From Lysinibacillus sp. G4S2 (GTDB lineage: Bacteria > Bacillota > Bacilli > Bacillales_A > Planococcaceae): a stretch of DNA of 64,000 bases. The stretch spans positions 1,120,001 to 1,184,000 of the forward strand of contig NZ_JAUCFJ010000002.1 of assembly GCF_030348505.1 (NCBI RefSeq). Direction: 5' to 3'. The notes beneath the pieces are model-generated. The model worked only from the letters and a program-made list of their open reading frames with translations, had not been told where the DNA came from and did not search any database. Positions 17,578-26,873 of the stretch are shown here, piece after piece; within the stretch, counting starts at the first letter, position 1, and every line of letters starts with the position of its first letter. The position numbers and the translations under genes are program-made.

Positions 17578-19014
17578 ATGAAATTTGCAATGAGTTTTTT
17601 TTCTGTTCTAGCACTAATCATTATCGGAACGTTATTTTTCCAGTACAATGCTTATTCATCTGACTTAGAAACAGGGAATGGCGAATTCCATTATTCACAA
17701 GAGATAGAAATAGTCTATCGGGAAAATAGCTTGGATATTCGCCAACATTTTAAAAATTTGCCCAACCAAAAGGTGGATATAAAATGGCCTGAAAAAGCTG
17801 TAAATCCTAGTTGCTTTATCGAAAACGAAAAAAGTTGTGGCCGCTTATCAGATGAAGTCTCATACTTTAAAAAAGGAGAGACTAAATCGCAATCTGTTTC
17901 ATACATAATTCCGATTGAAGGTGGCTTAAAAGATAAAATGCTTATCCAAAATGTTTTCGCTACATTAACGAATGGTGAAGCATCTTATTCTATTGTACAT
18001 ATTTCAACTGATAGCAAAATTAATGGTCAGTGGATAACTGGCTTGCCTTTAGTAGGTCAGCAACAACTATCACTTGTTAACTATACAATGTTTAGTGGGA
18101 GTGGTACAGTTCGAGATATTTATTGGCAAACCGGCAATCTAAAGGTACAGGAGCAAACCCCTGTGTTATCTATTTATGCCTCGGGAGCTATTTCAAAGGA
18201 TTTCTTAACATCATTAGAAAATTTACAGTTTTTGAATGATGAACATATAGCTATCATTCAAGAGAAGAGTCCAGTGAAAGAACATGATGATCGACTTTTA
18301 TTTTTACCCGAGTTAACTGAACAAGCTGTTGAGCAAGAAGTTATAATGTCACAAATAAAGTCACAATATAAGTTTAAAGATTCACCAACATGGTTGCCGG
18401 AAGTTTTGGCATCCTATTTAGTGAAGGATTCAATTGGTTCAGATAAAACAAAGGACATCGTGAAGACGTTAAAAGAATATATGACAGCTGATCAAGAGGC
18501 GGCATGGCAGAAGGCTCTGAAAGAACTTGGAGAAGAGCCGGTTTCTCCTGATACAATGGATAAGCTTTTATCAGAGGTGTTAGAGGCAAAAACGTCTTAT
18601 TTTAAGTTGAATGCAGCCCAAGAAAATGGCACATATCCACTATTATTTGAGGATAATCGAAGCGTTTACGTTAATGACGTTTTGAAAGAAGATGTTCATG
18701 TTATTCTCCGTGAAGGACAAGTATTATATAGTGCTGATACATTGTTGCCATATCTAGGTTATACTGCTGGTGAAGGTGAAAATGGATATTATGTAAATAA
18801 TGATAATCGCACTTTCCGATTCCCGAATGAACCTGGTTTTTATGTATTCAATCAACGTAGATATTCTACTATTTCAGAACCGATTATTAAAATTGCCGAT
18901 CATTATTATGTTGAAGAAGCTTGGCTACAACGATTATTTTTAGTAGAATTACAAAAAAGTGATGATAGCATCCAAATTTTAACACAAGAACAAATTTTTG
19001 CAGCGGAGGTTTGA
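17578..19014 (+). CDS. exported protein of unknown function with stalk-like C-terminus
   Basis: This 478-residue protein has one N-terminal hydrophobic segment (about residues 5-22) and is otherwise soluble, so it is probably anchored outside the membrane. I do not recognise the central part. The last 110 residues (VYVNDVLKEDVHVILREGQV, LPYLGY, YYVNNDNRTFRF, YYVEEAWL) resemble the stalk / copper-amine-oxidase-like N-terminal fold often found on cell-wall proteins. The start is the ATG at 17578, with GGGAGGT 9 bases before it. It is on the strand of rsmD, 140 bases upstream of it. Confidence 0.72.
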   Translation: MKFAMSFFSVLALIIIGTLFFQYNAYSSDLETGNGEFHYSQEIEIVYRENSLDIRQHFKNLPNQKVDIKWPEKAVNPSCFIENEKSCGRLSDEVSYFKKGETKSQSVSYIIPIEGGLKDKMLIQNVFATLTNGEASYSIVHISTDSKINGQWITGLPLVGQQQLSLVNYTMFSGSGTVRDIYWQTGNLKVQEQTPVLSIYASGAISKDFLTSLENLQFLNDEHIAIIQEKSPVKEHDDRLLFLPELTEQAVEQEVIMSQIKSQYKFKDSPTWLPEVLASYLVKDSIGSDKTKDIVKTLKEYMTADQEAAWQKALKELGEEPVSPDTMDKLLSEVLEAKTSYFKLNAAQENGTYPLLFEDNRSVYVNDVLKEDVHVILREGQVLYSADTLLPYLGYTAGEGENGYYVNNDNRTFRFPNEPGFYVFNQRRYSTISEPIIKIADHYYVEEAWLQRLFLVELQKSDDSIQILTQEQIFAAEV

Positions 19015-19043
19015 CTTTCGCTGCAAAAATATTTTTATCTAAA

Positions 19044-19120
19044 GCTTTCGGTGGATGTCGCGGATTTTGAATTGTGGAAGTACAATTAAAAATCTAAACG
19101 CACGCAAAGGCGAAATTAAT
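19044..19120 (+). repeat. mosaic palindromic element family C, copy C1, upstream of rsmD
   Basis: It starts with GGTGGATGTCGCGGA and ends with GCACGCAAAGGCGAAATTAAT, the core shared with C2 and C3. The middle forms a hairpin: GATTTT-g-AATTGT (19063-19075) pairs with ACAATT-a-AAAATC (19082-19094). The element ends 34 bases before the rsmD start, in sense orientation. Confidence 0.65.
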
Positions 19121-19154
19121 AGATGGAATAAGGAAAGTATGGTGATTTGCATAT

Positions 19155-19705
19155 ATGAGAGTTGTAGCAGGAGAACGTAAAGGGATGCCGTTAAAGGCGA
19201 TTGCAGGGAACACGACGAGACCTACAACAGATAAAGTAAAGGAATCCATTTTTAATATTATTGGTCCATTCTTTGACGGAGGTATTGCGCTCGATTTATT
19301 TGCAGGAAGCGGTGGCTTAGGCATCGAATCTTTAAGTAGAGGGGCTGAGCATGCCGTTTTTATTGAAAAGGATGCAAAGGCGTTCCAAGTACTACAGGAA
19401 AACATAAAAAAATGTCGTTACGAGGATTGTTCTGAGCTCTTTCGCATAGATGCGAAGCGTGCTGTGAAAGCGTTATTAAAACGTGATATTACGTTTAAAT
19501 TAGTATTTCTAGATCCACCATACCATCACAAAGAATATTATGACTTAGTACAAATACTTGTCGACAATAATAAGATTCAACATGATGGCATCATTTTATG
19601 TGAGCATGCAAAAGAAGTAGAATTACCGCAAAGGTTTGGGGACTTTGTATTAAAAAGACAAGAAACATATGGTGGAACGATTATATCCGTTTATCTTCAT
19701 TCGTT

Positions 19706-19730
<25 letters not shown>
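19155..19730 (+). CDS. rsmD: 16S rRNA (guanine(966)-N(2))-methyltransferase RsmD
   Basis: A 191-residue SAM-dependent methyltransferase (YlbH in B. subtilis) that methylates G966 of 16S rRNA in the assembled small subunit. The N-terminal RVVAGERKGMPLKA, SAM loop LDLFAGSGGLGIE (about residues 36-48) and catalytic DPPYHH (about 122-127) are all present. Upstream coaD pairing is the usual arrangement. No strong Shine-Dalgarno is seen before the ATG. The last codons (around LDVPMP) overlap sequence like a family C element start, so the C-terminal tail may be repeat-derived. Confidence 0.93.
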
Positions 19731-20327
<597 letters not shown>

Positions 20328-20336
20328 AATACAAAG

Positions 20337-20366
20337 AGGATGTCTTATTGAAGGCATCCTTTTTTA
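20337..20366 (+). terminator. terminator of coaD
   Basis: AGGATGTCTT-ATTG-AAGGCATCCT forms a 10-bp stem with one G-T pair, followed by five or more Ts. It starts 9 bases after the coaD stop. Confidence 0.88.
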
Positions 20367-20442
20367 TATGTAGCTGGATATAACAATTATCATTTCAGGT
20401 GTGTTGATTAACCATTTTTATCCTCTCTGATTAATTAGAAGG

Positions 20443-20712
20443 CTCTGATTTCCGCTATACAGCTACTCGCTTTGTTGCTGCCGCTCCGCTTTCGCATTTC
20501 GCTTACGCGTAGAGCGAGGCTTCATGCGGTGAGCGTCGAGCCGCTTCTTTCGTTTTGTTGGCCTGTAAGTAGAGGAACGAAGGCAAAACATCACGTCCTA
20601 TGATAATGCCTTCGGACCAATGTTCTTTTGTCCTCAAGTGGCTCATCAGACGACCCCGAGAAAGCCTCTAATCGGAATGGAAATCAATCACACGTTATGA
20701 TGATGAGCTTAT
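20443..20712. repeat. dispersed repeat family A, copy 2
   Basis: The coaD-ylbJ gap begins with CTGATTTCCGCTATA and ends with CGGAATGGAAATCAATCACA then CGTTATGATGATGAGCTT, the family A ends in inverted orientation. The interior holds TTTGTTGCTGCCGCTCCGC and short palindromes. This copy is diverged from the rest. No gene is supported. Confidence 0.7.
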
Positions 20713-21612
20713 TTATTTTAAGAAAAAAAGAGCATAAATAGTGGGCACAATGATTATGCTAAGTAGGCGAAATTTTATATATGGTCGAACGGAAAGTTTG
20801 GCTGATTTCGCAATAACAAAAATTTGTAAGTGTATGCTTATACTTTGCATTGTTAACAACATAACAACTAGTAATGGTAAATATGAAAGATTGGGAAAAG
20901 CCGAAACGGTCATTTTAAGACCATTTGTAACTTCAAGAATTGCAGCGACAGAAAGCTCAGCTATATATGGAAATTTCGGTATCAGTGAATCTAAGCCCTG
21001 CTGAACAATCGTTTGGATGGTAGTGAAAAAAATTATTGTCGTTCCAACTAATAGTATTGTTGGTGCTGTTTCTTTTAAGCTTTCAGAGAATGGTGATGTA
21101 TACAAAGGTGTATTGTGTATGGAGATGCTAGGAAGATCGATTTTACGAAATAAGAAGTAACCAGTTATTAAACAACAAATATTAAAACTATGTAGTAAAC
21201 ATAAAAACAACCATCCAAACGTATTACTGTGTAATAAATCGAGGCTTACAAATCCCAATACGAAGAGTGGACTTGGTGCATGACATACGGCTAATAAAAA
21301 ATTTGCTTCTTTTGGATGTAGTTGTCCACTGTTTTTTAAGTAAACGATTGTTGTTGCTCCAGACGGATACCCCCCGAGTGCGCTAATAATGTATGCTTGT
21401 ACGTATAATGAAGCTCTTTTTGTTTTCGTTCGCATAGGAGCCGTTAAACGAAGAAGCCATTGCGTTAAAATAAGATAAGGCAATAAATATGGGAATAGCG
21501 CATCCATAAAAAGGTTTAAACCTAAATCGGTACCATTGTGAGCTGTTTGTGGGAATAACAAGAGTAATAGAATAAGAACTATGCAAATCGCTATTTGAAT
21601 TGTCGCATACAT
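20713..21612 (-). CDS. ylbJ: sporulation integral membrane protein YlbJ
   Basis: A 299-residue polytopic membrane protein of the nucleoside-recognition/gate family that includes YlbJ and SpoIIIA-region relatives. Visible marks are LFPYLLPYLILTQWLLR near residue 40, ALGGYPSGATTIVYLKNSG near 80 and CHAPSPLFVLGFV near 110. In B. subtilis ylbJ is a mother-cell gene needed for robust spores; B. subtilis YlbJ is longer. The ATG at 21612 is preferred, with GAGATGAT upstream; an in-frame ATG at 21690 has no clear site. The gene is divergent from ylbL; ylbK is absent here. Confidence 0.82.
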   Translation of the reverse strand: MYATIQIAICIVLILLLLLFPQTAHNGTDLGLNLFMDALFPYLLPYLILTQWLLRLTAPMRTKTKRASLYVQAYIISALGGYPSGATTIVYLKNSGQLHPKEANFLLAVCHAPSPLFVLGFVSLDLLHSNTFGWLFLCLLHSFNICCLITGYFLFRKIDLPSISIHNTPLYTSPFSESLKETAPTILLVGTTIIFFTTIQTIVQQGLDSLIPKFPYIAELSVAAILEVTNGLKMTVSAFPNLSYLPLLVVMLLTMQSISIHLQIFVIAKSAKLSVRPYIKFRLLSIIIVPTIYALFFLK

Positions 21613-21731
21613 GTTATCATCTCGTTTCAACTTTTTGTCATTCACAAAGGCAAATGCTAAAATCAATATATGTAAAAAAGGCAAAAACATGAACGTATGG
21701 TTTTGCGAGCGTCCTAGGAGGTTTTTTCTAA

Positions 21732-22778
21732 ATGAAGAAAAAAATTAGTATTTATGCAGTGTTATTAGTCGTGATTTGTTTTTTTGCACTATACCGACTA
21801 GACGCTTATATTATGAAGCCTGGAAGTGCTTATGATGTCAGTAAATTTGTTACCGTTGAAAATGACCACACAGAAAATAAAGGGTCTATGAGTTTAATGA
21901 CGGTAGCTATGCAGCAAGCAACGCCTTTTTCGTATTTATGGGCGAAAACACAAAAACATCAAAAAATAATGGATATTAGTCAAGTTCGAAATCCAATGGA
22001 GGATGAAGAAGAATATAATGTTCGACAGCTTAAATTAATGACTGATTCACAATTTAATGCAAAGTATGTAGCTTTTCAAAAGGCAGGTATTCAAACAAAA
22101 ATTATCTTCAACGGTGTTTTTGTATTAAATGTCTTAGAAGGTGGTGCTTCAGAAAATCTATTAAAAGCTGGTGATGAAATTATTGAAGTTGATGGGCAAA
22201 AAATTAAAAACCAACAAATGCTTGTAGATCTTTTGAAGCCTAAGCAACTTGGGGACAAAGTGACAATTAAATTTAAACGGAATAAAAAAGAACAAGAAGT
22301 AACGATTACATTAAAGGAAATCCCGAAATCAGAAGAGAAAAGAGCTGGTTTAGGTATTACGTATGCTGAAAGTAAATCTATTGAAACAAATCCTAAGGTG
22401 TCTATGAAGACTGAGGATATTGGAGGTCCATCTGCTGGACTAATGTTTACATTAGAAATTTTAGATCAGCTTCTCGAAGAGGATTTAACAAAAGGCTATG
22501 CTGTTGCAGGTACAGGGGAAATGCTGGTTGATGGTACTGTTGGAAGAATTGGTGGAATAGACTATAAAGTTATTGCCGCGGATCGAGATGGTATGGAAAT
22601 CTTTTTTGCGCCAGATGATGAAATTTCTCCAGAAATGAAAGCTAAATATCCCGAGCTAGAATCTAACTATGCTACAGCAGTAAAGACTGCTAAGGAAATT
22701 GGTACAAAAATGAAAATAGTTCCAGTTAAAACAGTTGATGATGCAATCGAATATTTAAAACAATTACCGCAGAAATAA
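21732..22778 (+). CDS. ylbL: PDZ-Lon protease YlbL (SepM-like)
   Basis: A 348-residue membrane-anchored serine protease. An N-terminal hydrophobic anchor (residues 5-22) is followed by a PDZ domain (about 115-195, with VLEGGASENLLKAGDEI) and a Lon-type proteolytic domain (about 225-345). The catalytic serine is S234 in GGPSAG and the lysine is K279 in GRIGGIDYK, as in the SepM/YlbL family. Streptococcal SepM processes a pheromone; B. subtilis YlbL is linked to DNA-damage checkpoint recovery. GTCCTAGGAGG precedes the ATG. No terminator is seen before the family A repeat. Confidence 0.92.
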   Translation: MKKKISIYAVLLVVICFFALYRLDAYIMKPGSAYDVSKFVTVENDHTENKGSMSLMTVAMQQATPFSYLWAKTQKHQKIMDISQVRNPMEDEEEYNVRQLKLMTDSQFNAKYVAFQKAGIQTKIIFNGVFVLNVLEGGASENLLKAGDEIIEVDGQKIKNQQMLVDLLKPKQLGDKVTIKFKRNKKEQEVTITLKEIPKSEEKRAGLGITYAESKSIETNPKVSMKTEDIGGPSAGLMFTLEILDQLLEEDLTKGYAVAGTGEMLVDGTVGRIGGIDYKVIAADRDGMEIFFAPDDEISPEMKAKYPELESNYATAVKTAKEIGTKMKIVPVKTVDDAIEYLKQLPQK

Positions 22779-22784
22779 AGATTT

Positions 22785-22976
22785 ATCATCATAATGAGGA
22801 ATTGATTTCCGTTCCGGCTGGGCGCTTTGTTGTTGCTGTCGCTACGCTTTCGCACAGAGCAAAGCTTCCTGGGGGCGTCCGATGAGCCGCTTCACTCGCG
22901 ATGCTCGCTCCAGGGTCTCATCTGTGACGCTGATCCCCAAGGAGTCGCCCAGCCTCCACTCCAATCAATCACTTTA
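22785..22976. repeat. dispersed repeat family A, copy 3
   Basis: A well-preserved copy just after ylbL. It starts ATTGATTTCCGTTCCGGCTG, GGCGCTTTGTTG, and runs through GCTTCCTGGGGGCGTCCGAT and CCAGGGTCTCATCTGTGACG to GAGTCGCCCAGCC, ending near AATCAATCACT. It is almost identical over 150 bases to the copy at 46446. An open frame through it is not a gene. Confidence 0.8.
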
Positions 22977-23018
22977 CTTAGCATGTACCTTCTGGTCACT
23001 GATAAAAAGAAACTTTGG

Positions 23019-23160
23019 CAACAAATGTTTTATATTCGAAACAAAGCGGCAGTAACAGGTGTTTTTTGTGCGAAAGCGAAGCGACAGCAACAGGTGTTTT
23101 TTGTGCGAAAGCGAAGCGACAGCAACAGCAGATGTACAACCACGTCACTGTTATAAATCT
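23019..23160. repeat. family A internal tandem units (fragment)
   Basis: Two 34-bp units containing GTGCGAAAGCGAAGCGACAG then CAACAGGTGTTTTTT follow each other, with a third diverged unit before them. The fragment ends in ACAACCACGTCACTGTTAT, resembling a family A end. It lies between copies 3 and 4 in the 770-base ylbL-tmcAL gap. Confidence 0.7.
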
Positions 23161-23237
23161 AATCTATTCGATTATGGTAAGTAGTTACAGCGTTCGTTTT
23201 TAAAATGCATAAAATTTATAAAAGTTCTACGCTATCA

Positions 23238-23455
23238 TTGATTGGAGTGGAGGCTACTCGAGTGCTCCTGTCGCTTCGCTTTCGTCGCAGAGTAAAGCTT
23301 CCTGCGGTAAAAGCGAGATAGGTGAGACCCTGCAGGGAGCAAATGTTTTTCGTGTCAAAGCGGAGTGTTAATGAAGCTGCTTAACGCTCGCCCGCGGGAA
23401 AGTGAGTAGCCTAGAACAGAAATCAACTCCTCGTTTTGCCAAAGAGCCATAATGT
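23238..23455. repeat. dispersed repeat family A, copy 4 (diverged)
   Basis: It begins ATTGATTGGAGTGGAGG and ends GAACAGAAATCAACTCCTCG then TTTTGCCAAAGAGCC. Inside are GTCGCTTCGCTTTCGTCGC, AAAGCTTCCTGCGG and GTGAGACCCTGCAGGGAGC, all matching family A modules. With copy 3 it makes this gap a repeat cluster. Confidence 0.65.
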
Positions 23456-23494
23456 GCTGCCTTTAATTTCACTGACATACAAGTTTTTCAACAC

Positions 23495-23534
23495 ACTAAA
23501 AGGATGCTAGAAGAATTTCTGGCATCCTTTTAGT
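23495..23534 (-). terminator. terminator of tmcAL
   Basis: ACTAAAAGGATGC and its perfect 13-bp complement GCATCCTTTTAGT flank a 14-base loop. It lies 15 bases beyond the minus-strand stop and can act in both directions. Confidence 0.88.
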
Positions 23535-23548
23535 ATGATTTTTATCAC

Positions 23549-24760
23549 TTAAAAACGAATCGGTGGTGTTTGATAATCTTTCGGAAGACTTTGCTCCTTT
23601 GTTCCGTGTTCTATACTTAAATTGTATACCTCTGCTGCATGAATATCTACAGCAAGCATAGCATCATCCATAGCGGCAACACGACTGATTAAAGGTAAAG
23701 GGATGTCTTTTTTATGCATTCCTAAATAGGCTTGCCCCTGTGTACTCATGCCGAGTAAACGAATAGTGGAGGGGGCATCAAAGCTTTGCAACTGTTCCTT
23801 TGTAAATCCGGTATAAATGTGTGTGAGCATACGCTGAAGTCGTGTCCAAGTATAGCGTTTCGATTTTATTTTTTCCATAAAGCTGCTGAATGAATGACTT
23901 GTTTTCGCTGCTTTAATAAGAGCATTTTCAATTCCTTCTGTTACTTCAGCATAGCGAGTAAGTTCATTAGGTGTGTGCCGAATAAGTGTAAACTGTAAGA
24001 ATGGCCAAAAAGTTTCCCAACTTGCAAATTTACCGTATTTTCCATACCAATCAGATAAATAATCAAATGATGCTTTAGGGAGAACATCTTGCACACTTTG
24101 TAGTGCACTGGTTGTTGCTAGAGCCTTGCGTATTCCTGTCGCACTAGCGATGGATGCACCTTCTTGTAAAGCGTCATGGTAACCTGCAGCAATACGAGGG
24201 ATCGTTAAAGGTTGAATCTTACCACCTAGCGCCATGGCAGCCTCAATATAATGAAAACCAAGTATATTGTTTGGTTGTGCCAAATCAATGTATGTTGCAG
24301 GAAACTTTTGAGAAAGCTGTTGATAGGCATAATGTAGACTTTTAGGATAGCTTGCGCCCGTTTGAAGGCTTTCTTTAATAAGAGCGTCATATTCAGTGCG
24401 ATGATTATTAATGAGCTGAAACGTATTCATAAAGGGTTGTATGGAACCGTCTTCGCTTCCGAAGGCAAAAGAATCGCAACCAATTGCAGAAAGTAAGGAA
24501 ATTGCACCTTTTGCGAAATCAGTTGCAGGTGCGGTACTGTAGACATAGGGTAGCTCGATGACAATATCAACACCACCTGCTAGGGCCATTTTTGTACGTG
24601 TCCATTTATCGACCATGGCTGGTTCACCGCGCTGCAAAAAATCCCCGCTCATGATAGCGATGGCTATATCCGCTTGTGCTACTTTTTTTGCCTGTTCCAA
24701 ATGATAGGCATGTCCATTATGAAAAGGATTGTATTCAACAACTATTCCGACTGCTTGCAT
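23549..24760 (-). CDS. tmcAL: tRNA(Met) cytidine acetate ligase TmcAL
   Basis: A 403-residue protein (YlbM in B. subtilis) that makes N4-acetylcytidine at the wobble position of elongator tRNA-Met, using acetate and ATP. The N-terminal nucleotidyltransferase-like motif EYNPFHNGH occupies residues 9-17, followed by SGDFLQRGEPA and GVDIVIELPY. Length and motifs fit the family. It is divergent from the yceD-rpmF operon, whose promoter lies in the 197-base gap between the coding regions. Confidence 0.94.
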   Translation of the reverse strand: MQAVGIVVEYNPFHNGHAYHLEQAKKVAQADIAIAIMSGDFLQRGEPAMVDKWTRTKMALAGGVDIVIELPYVYSTAPATDFAKGAISLLSAIGCDSFAFGSEDGSIQPFMNTFQLINNHRTEYDALIKESLQTGASYPKSLHYAYQQLSQKFPATYIDLAQPNNILGFHYIEAAMALGGKIQPLTIPRIAAGYHDALQEGASIASATGIRKALATTSALQSVQDVLPKASFDYLSDWYGKYGKFASWETFWPFLQFTLIRHTPNELTRYAEVTEGIENALIKAAKTSHSFSSFMEKIKSKRYTWTRLQRMLTHIYTGFTKEQLQSFDAPSTIRLLGMSTQGQAYLGMHKKDIPLPLISRVAAMDDAMLAVDIHAAEVYNLSIEHGTKEQSLPKDYQTPPIRF

Positions 24761-24898
24761 TATTTAAGCCCCCTTTATCAATATATTTGCTTCTCGTTCT
24801 TAGTGGAGTCTGTTGCATATTTAGAACGGTTTGGAGCAAATATGCTTTTCATAGTATATAATTATAGGTGGGTTTTATTGTGGTGACAAGAAATTATC

Positions 24899-24927
24899 TT
24901 GACATCTATTTTTACACATTATATAAT
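24899..24927 (+). promoter_or_regulatory. consensus sigma-A promoter of yceD-rpmF
   Basis: TTGACA (24899-24904) and TATAAT (24922-24927) are both perfect consensus hexamers separated by exactly 17 bases. They lie 31 bases before the chosen yceD start, which rules out upstream start codons for that gene. This fits strong expression of a ribosomal-protein operon. Confidence 0.92.
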
Positions 24928-24957
24928 CAACAGTGTTGTCTCGAGGTGATTAAACGA

Positions 24958-25491
24958 ATGAAATGGTCAATTCATCAATTATCTAAATACCGCCAAAACG
25001 GGATGCCAATCGATGCCTATGTCCAGTTGGACGAGGTGATGGAGCGAAACCAGGATATTCGAGCAATTTCGCCCGTTCATGTAAAAGGGCTATGTACTTT
25101 CGGTGCATCGCAAATGACATGTCAGCTAACTGTGACGGCGACGTTAACACTACCATGTGCACGCACGTGGGAAAATGTTGAGTTTCCAATCGAAGTTGAG
25201 ACAGTTGAAGTTTTCAGCTGGATTGACGAAGAAAAACGAGGGGAAGATGACGGAGACATTCACTATATTGATGGTGAAGTCATCGACATGAAGCCAGTAC
25301 TTGAGGAGCTTGTTCTTCTTGAGGTACCTATGCAAGTGTTCAAAGAGAATACTGAAGGACAAATGCATGGTGGTAAAAACTGGTCTTACGCAACAGATGA
25401 AGACGTTGAACTACACAAAAAAGCTGACGAACAAAAAGTGGATCCAAGACTAGCTTCATTAGCTAAGTATTTTGATCAAACAGACGAATAG
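24958..25491 (+). CDS. ylbN: YceD family protein (DUF177), rRNA accumulation
   Basis: A 177-residue YceD/DUF177-family protein, YlbN in B. subtilis. Family members are linked to 23S rRNA accumulation and nearly always precede rpmF, as here. Motifs are GLCTFGASQMTCQLTV and LTLPCARTWENVEFPIEVE, with CxxxC-like cysteines, and a C-terminal VDPRLASLAKYFD. The ATG at 24958 is chosen because it follows GAGGTGAT and lies just downstream of a perfect promoter. Confidence 0.92.
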   Translation: MKWSIHQLSKYRQNGMPIDAYVQLDEVMERNQDIRAISPVHVKGLCTFGASQMTCQLTVTATLTLPCARTWENVEFPIEVETVEVFSWIDEEKRGEDDGDIHYIDGEVIDMKPVLEELVLLEVPMQVFKENTEGQMHGGKNWSYATDEDVELHKKADEQKVDPRLASLAKYFDQTDE

Positions 25492-25515
25492 ACGATCTGT
25501 AAGGAGGTGCCATCA

Positions 25516-25689
25516 ATGGCTGTACCATTTAGAAGAACTTCTAAAACTGCAAAAAGAAAGCGTCGTACGCATTTCAAACTATCTGTACCTGGTATGGTAG
25601 CTTGCCCTAACTGTGGTGAAGCTAAATTATCACACCGTGTTTGCAAAGCTTGTGGACAATACAAAGGTAAAGAAGTAGTAAGCAAATAA
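25516..25689 (+). CDS. rpmF: 50S ribosomal protein L32
   Basis: A 57-residue ribosomal protein starting [20 protein letters not shown] zinc ribbon is formed by CPNC and CKAC, so this is the zinc-binding (C+) version. AAGGAGGTG precedes the ATG at 25516 by 7 bases. It is co-transcribed with yceD, 24 bases upstream, and followed by a terminator. Confidence 0.97.
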   Translation: MAVPFRRTSKTAKRKRRTHFKLSVPGMVACPNCGEAKLSHRVCKACGQYKGKEVVSK

Positions 25690-25710
25690 TACAGTGTTTG
25701 CTCACTTAAA

Positions 25711-25752
25711 AGGCTAGTAGAGAGACCATGGCTCTTTACTAGTCTTTTTTTA
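25711..25752 (+). terminator. terminator of yceD-rpmF
   Basis: AGGCTAGTAGAGAG and CTCTTTACTAGTCT form a 13-14 bp stem with minor mismatches, followed by a run of Ts. Confidence 0.88.
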
Positions 25753-25851
25753 GTTCGAAAAGACGGAATTTTTCGCTAATTACGAAAAGATATATAGTGC
25801 TATAATAATTGTATGATACAATCTATCCAATGTGACAAAGGGGGAAAAAGT

Positions 25852-26619
25852 ATGGCTTATATAATTGAAAACAAAGAAGGTATTATGACATTTACGATTA
25901 ATCGAGAAGAAAAGAGAAATGCGGTCAATGATGAGGTTATGGATGGTCTTCAAGAAGTAATTACATATATTAGAAATCATGATGATGTGCGTTTTTTGGT
26001 TGTGACAGGTGCGGGGGATAAATCATTTTGCTCAGGGGGAGATTTGTCTGAATTCCATTCGCTTGAAACTGAGGATGCGGCGTTTGGGATGTTGAGTAAG
26101 ATGGGCAAAATATTATACGAACTTGCAACATTGCCTGTGCCAACGATTGCATTAATAAATGGAGCGGCGGTTGGTGGAGGTTGTGAGATTGCGACAGCTT
26201 GTGATTTTCGACTAGTGGCAAGTCATGCAAAGTGCGGTTTTATCCAGGGAACATTAGCAATTACGAGTGGCTGGGGAGGCGGTACATACTTATTCGAACG
26301 AGGGTTACGTCATGATCGTGCGATGAAGATGCTAGTCGATGCAAAACCTTATCCAGCAGAGTTACTATATGAGATTGGTTGGGCAATGCGTGTCTTTGAA
26401 GGTTCGAAAGAAGAGGCATTGAATGATTTTATCGAGCATATGCGTAAAATTCACCCTTCTGTTCATAAGGCTTATAAAGAAATCGAGCTTCGTAAGTGGC
26501 GTGAACGTAATATGTATGAACGTGTTATGGAGGAAGTTCGTACATGTGCAAAATTGTGGGAAAGTGAAGCTCACCACGAGGCAGTTGCTAATTTCCTAAC
26601 AAAGAAGAACAATAAATAA
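25852..26619 (+). CDS. enoyl-CoA hydratase/isomerase family protein
   Basis: A 255-residue crotonase-superfamily protein. It shows EEKRNAVNDE near residue 20, the oxyanion-hole stretch SFCSGGDLSEF (58-68) and INGAAVGGGCEIATACDFR (102-120). The glutamate equivalent to rat hydratase Glu144 is present (E112), but the one equivalent to Glu164 is replaced by glutamine (Q132 in GFIQGTLAI). So it may not be a classical hydratase; isomerase, decarboxylase or other crotonase chemistry is possible. The ATG at 25852 follows GGGGGA. It is a single-gene unit ended by a terminator. Confidence 0.85.
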   Translation: MAYIIENKEGIMTFTINREEKRNAVNDEVMDGLQEVITYIRNHDDVRFLVVTGAGDKSFCSGGDLSEFHSLETEDAAFGMLSKMGKILYELATLPVPTIALINGAAVGGGCEIATACDFRLVASHAKCGFIQGTLAITSGWGGGTYLFERGLRHDRAMKMLVDAKPYPAELLYEIGWAMRVFEGSKEEALNDFIEHMRKIHPSVHKAYKEIELRKWRERNMYERVMEEVRTCAKLWESEAHHEAVANFLTKKNNK

Positions 26620-26627
26620 TGTGTAAC

Positions 26628-26666
26628 GGCAGTGATTATAGCAAAACATAATCGCTGTCTTTTTTT
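26628..26666 (+). terminator. terminator of the crotonase-family gene
   Basis: GGCAGTGATTAT (26628-26639) pairs with ATAATCGCTGTC (26648-26659), then seven Ts. The following AACTTCTTTCAG begins repeat C2. Confidence 0.88.
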
Positions 26667-26810
26667 AACTTCTTTCAGCAAATGTTTTTGCAACGGCAGT
26701 TACAGACTGAAAGAAGTTAAAACCTCTGGCGGATGTCGCGGATGTTGAAAAGAATGAATTGTGCGGGCACAATTCAAAATCCGGACGCAATTACGCCAAG
26801 GCGAAATTGA
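26667..26810 (+). repeat. mosaic palindromic element family C, copy C2, upstream of gerR-like gene
   Basis: A perfect 12-bp inverted repeat AACTTCTTTCAG / CTGAAAGAAGTT (26667-26678, 26707-26718) encloses a piece resembling family A (CAAATGTTTTTGCAACGG). Then come GGCGGATGTCGCGGA, the 8-bp hairpin GAATTGTG-CGGG-CACAATTC (26756-26775), TCCGGACG and the end hairpin CAATTACGCC-AA-GGCGAAATTG (26788-26809). It ends 64 bases before the next gene. Confidence 0.75.
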
Positions 26811-26873
26811 TTTCGATGATTCTATTTTGCTCGCTCATGCATATAGTAGTAAAAAATGCGAGGGTGATAGATT

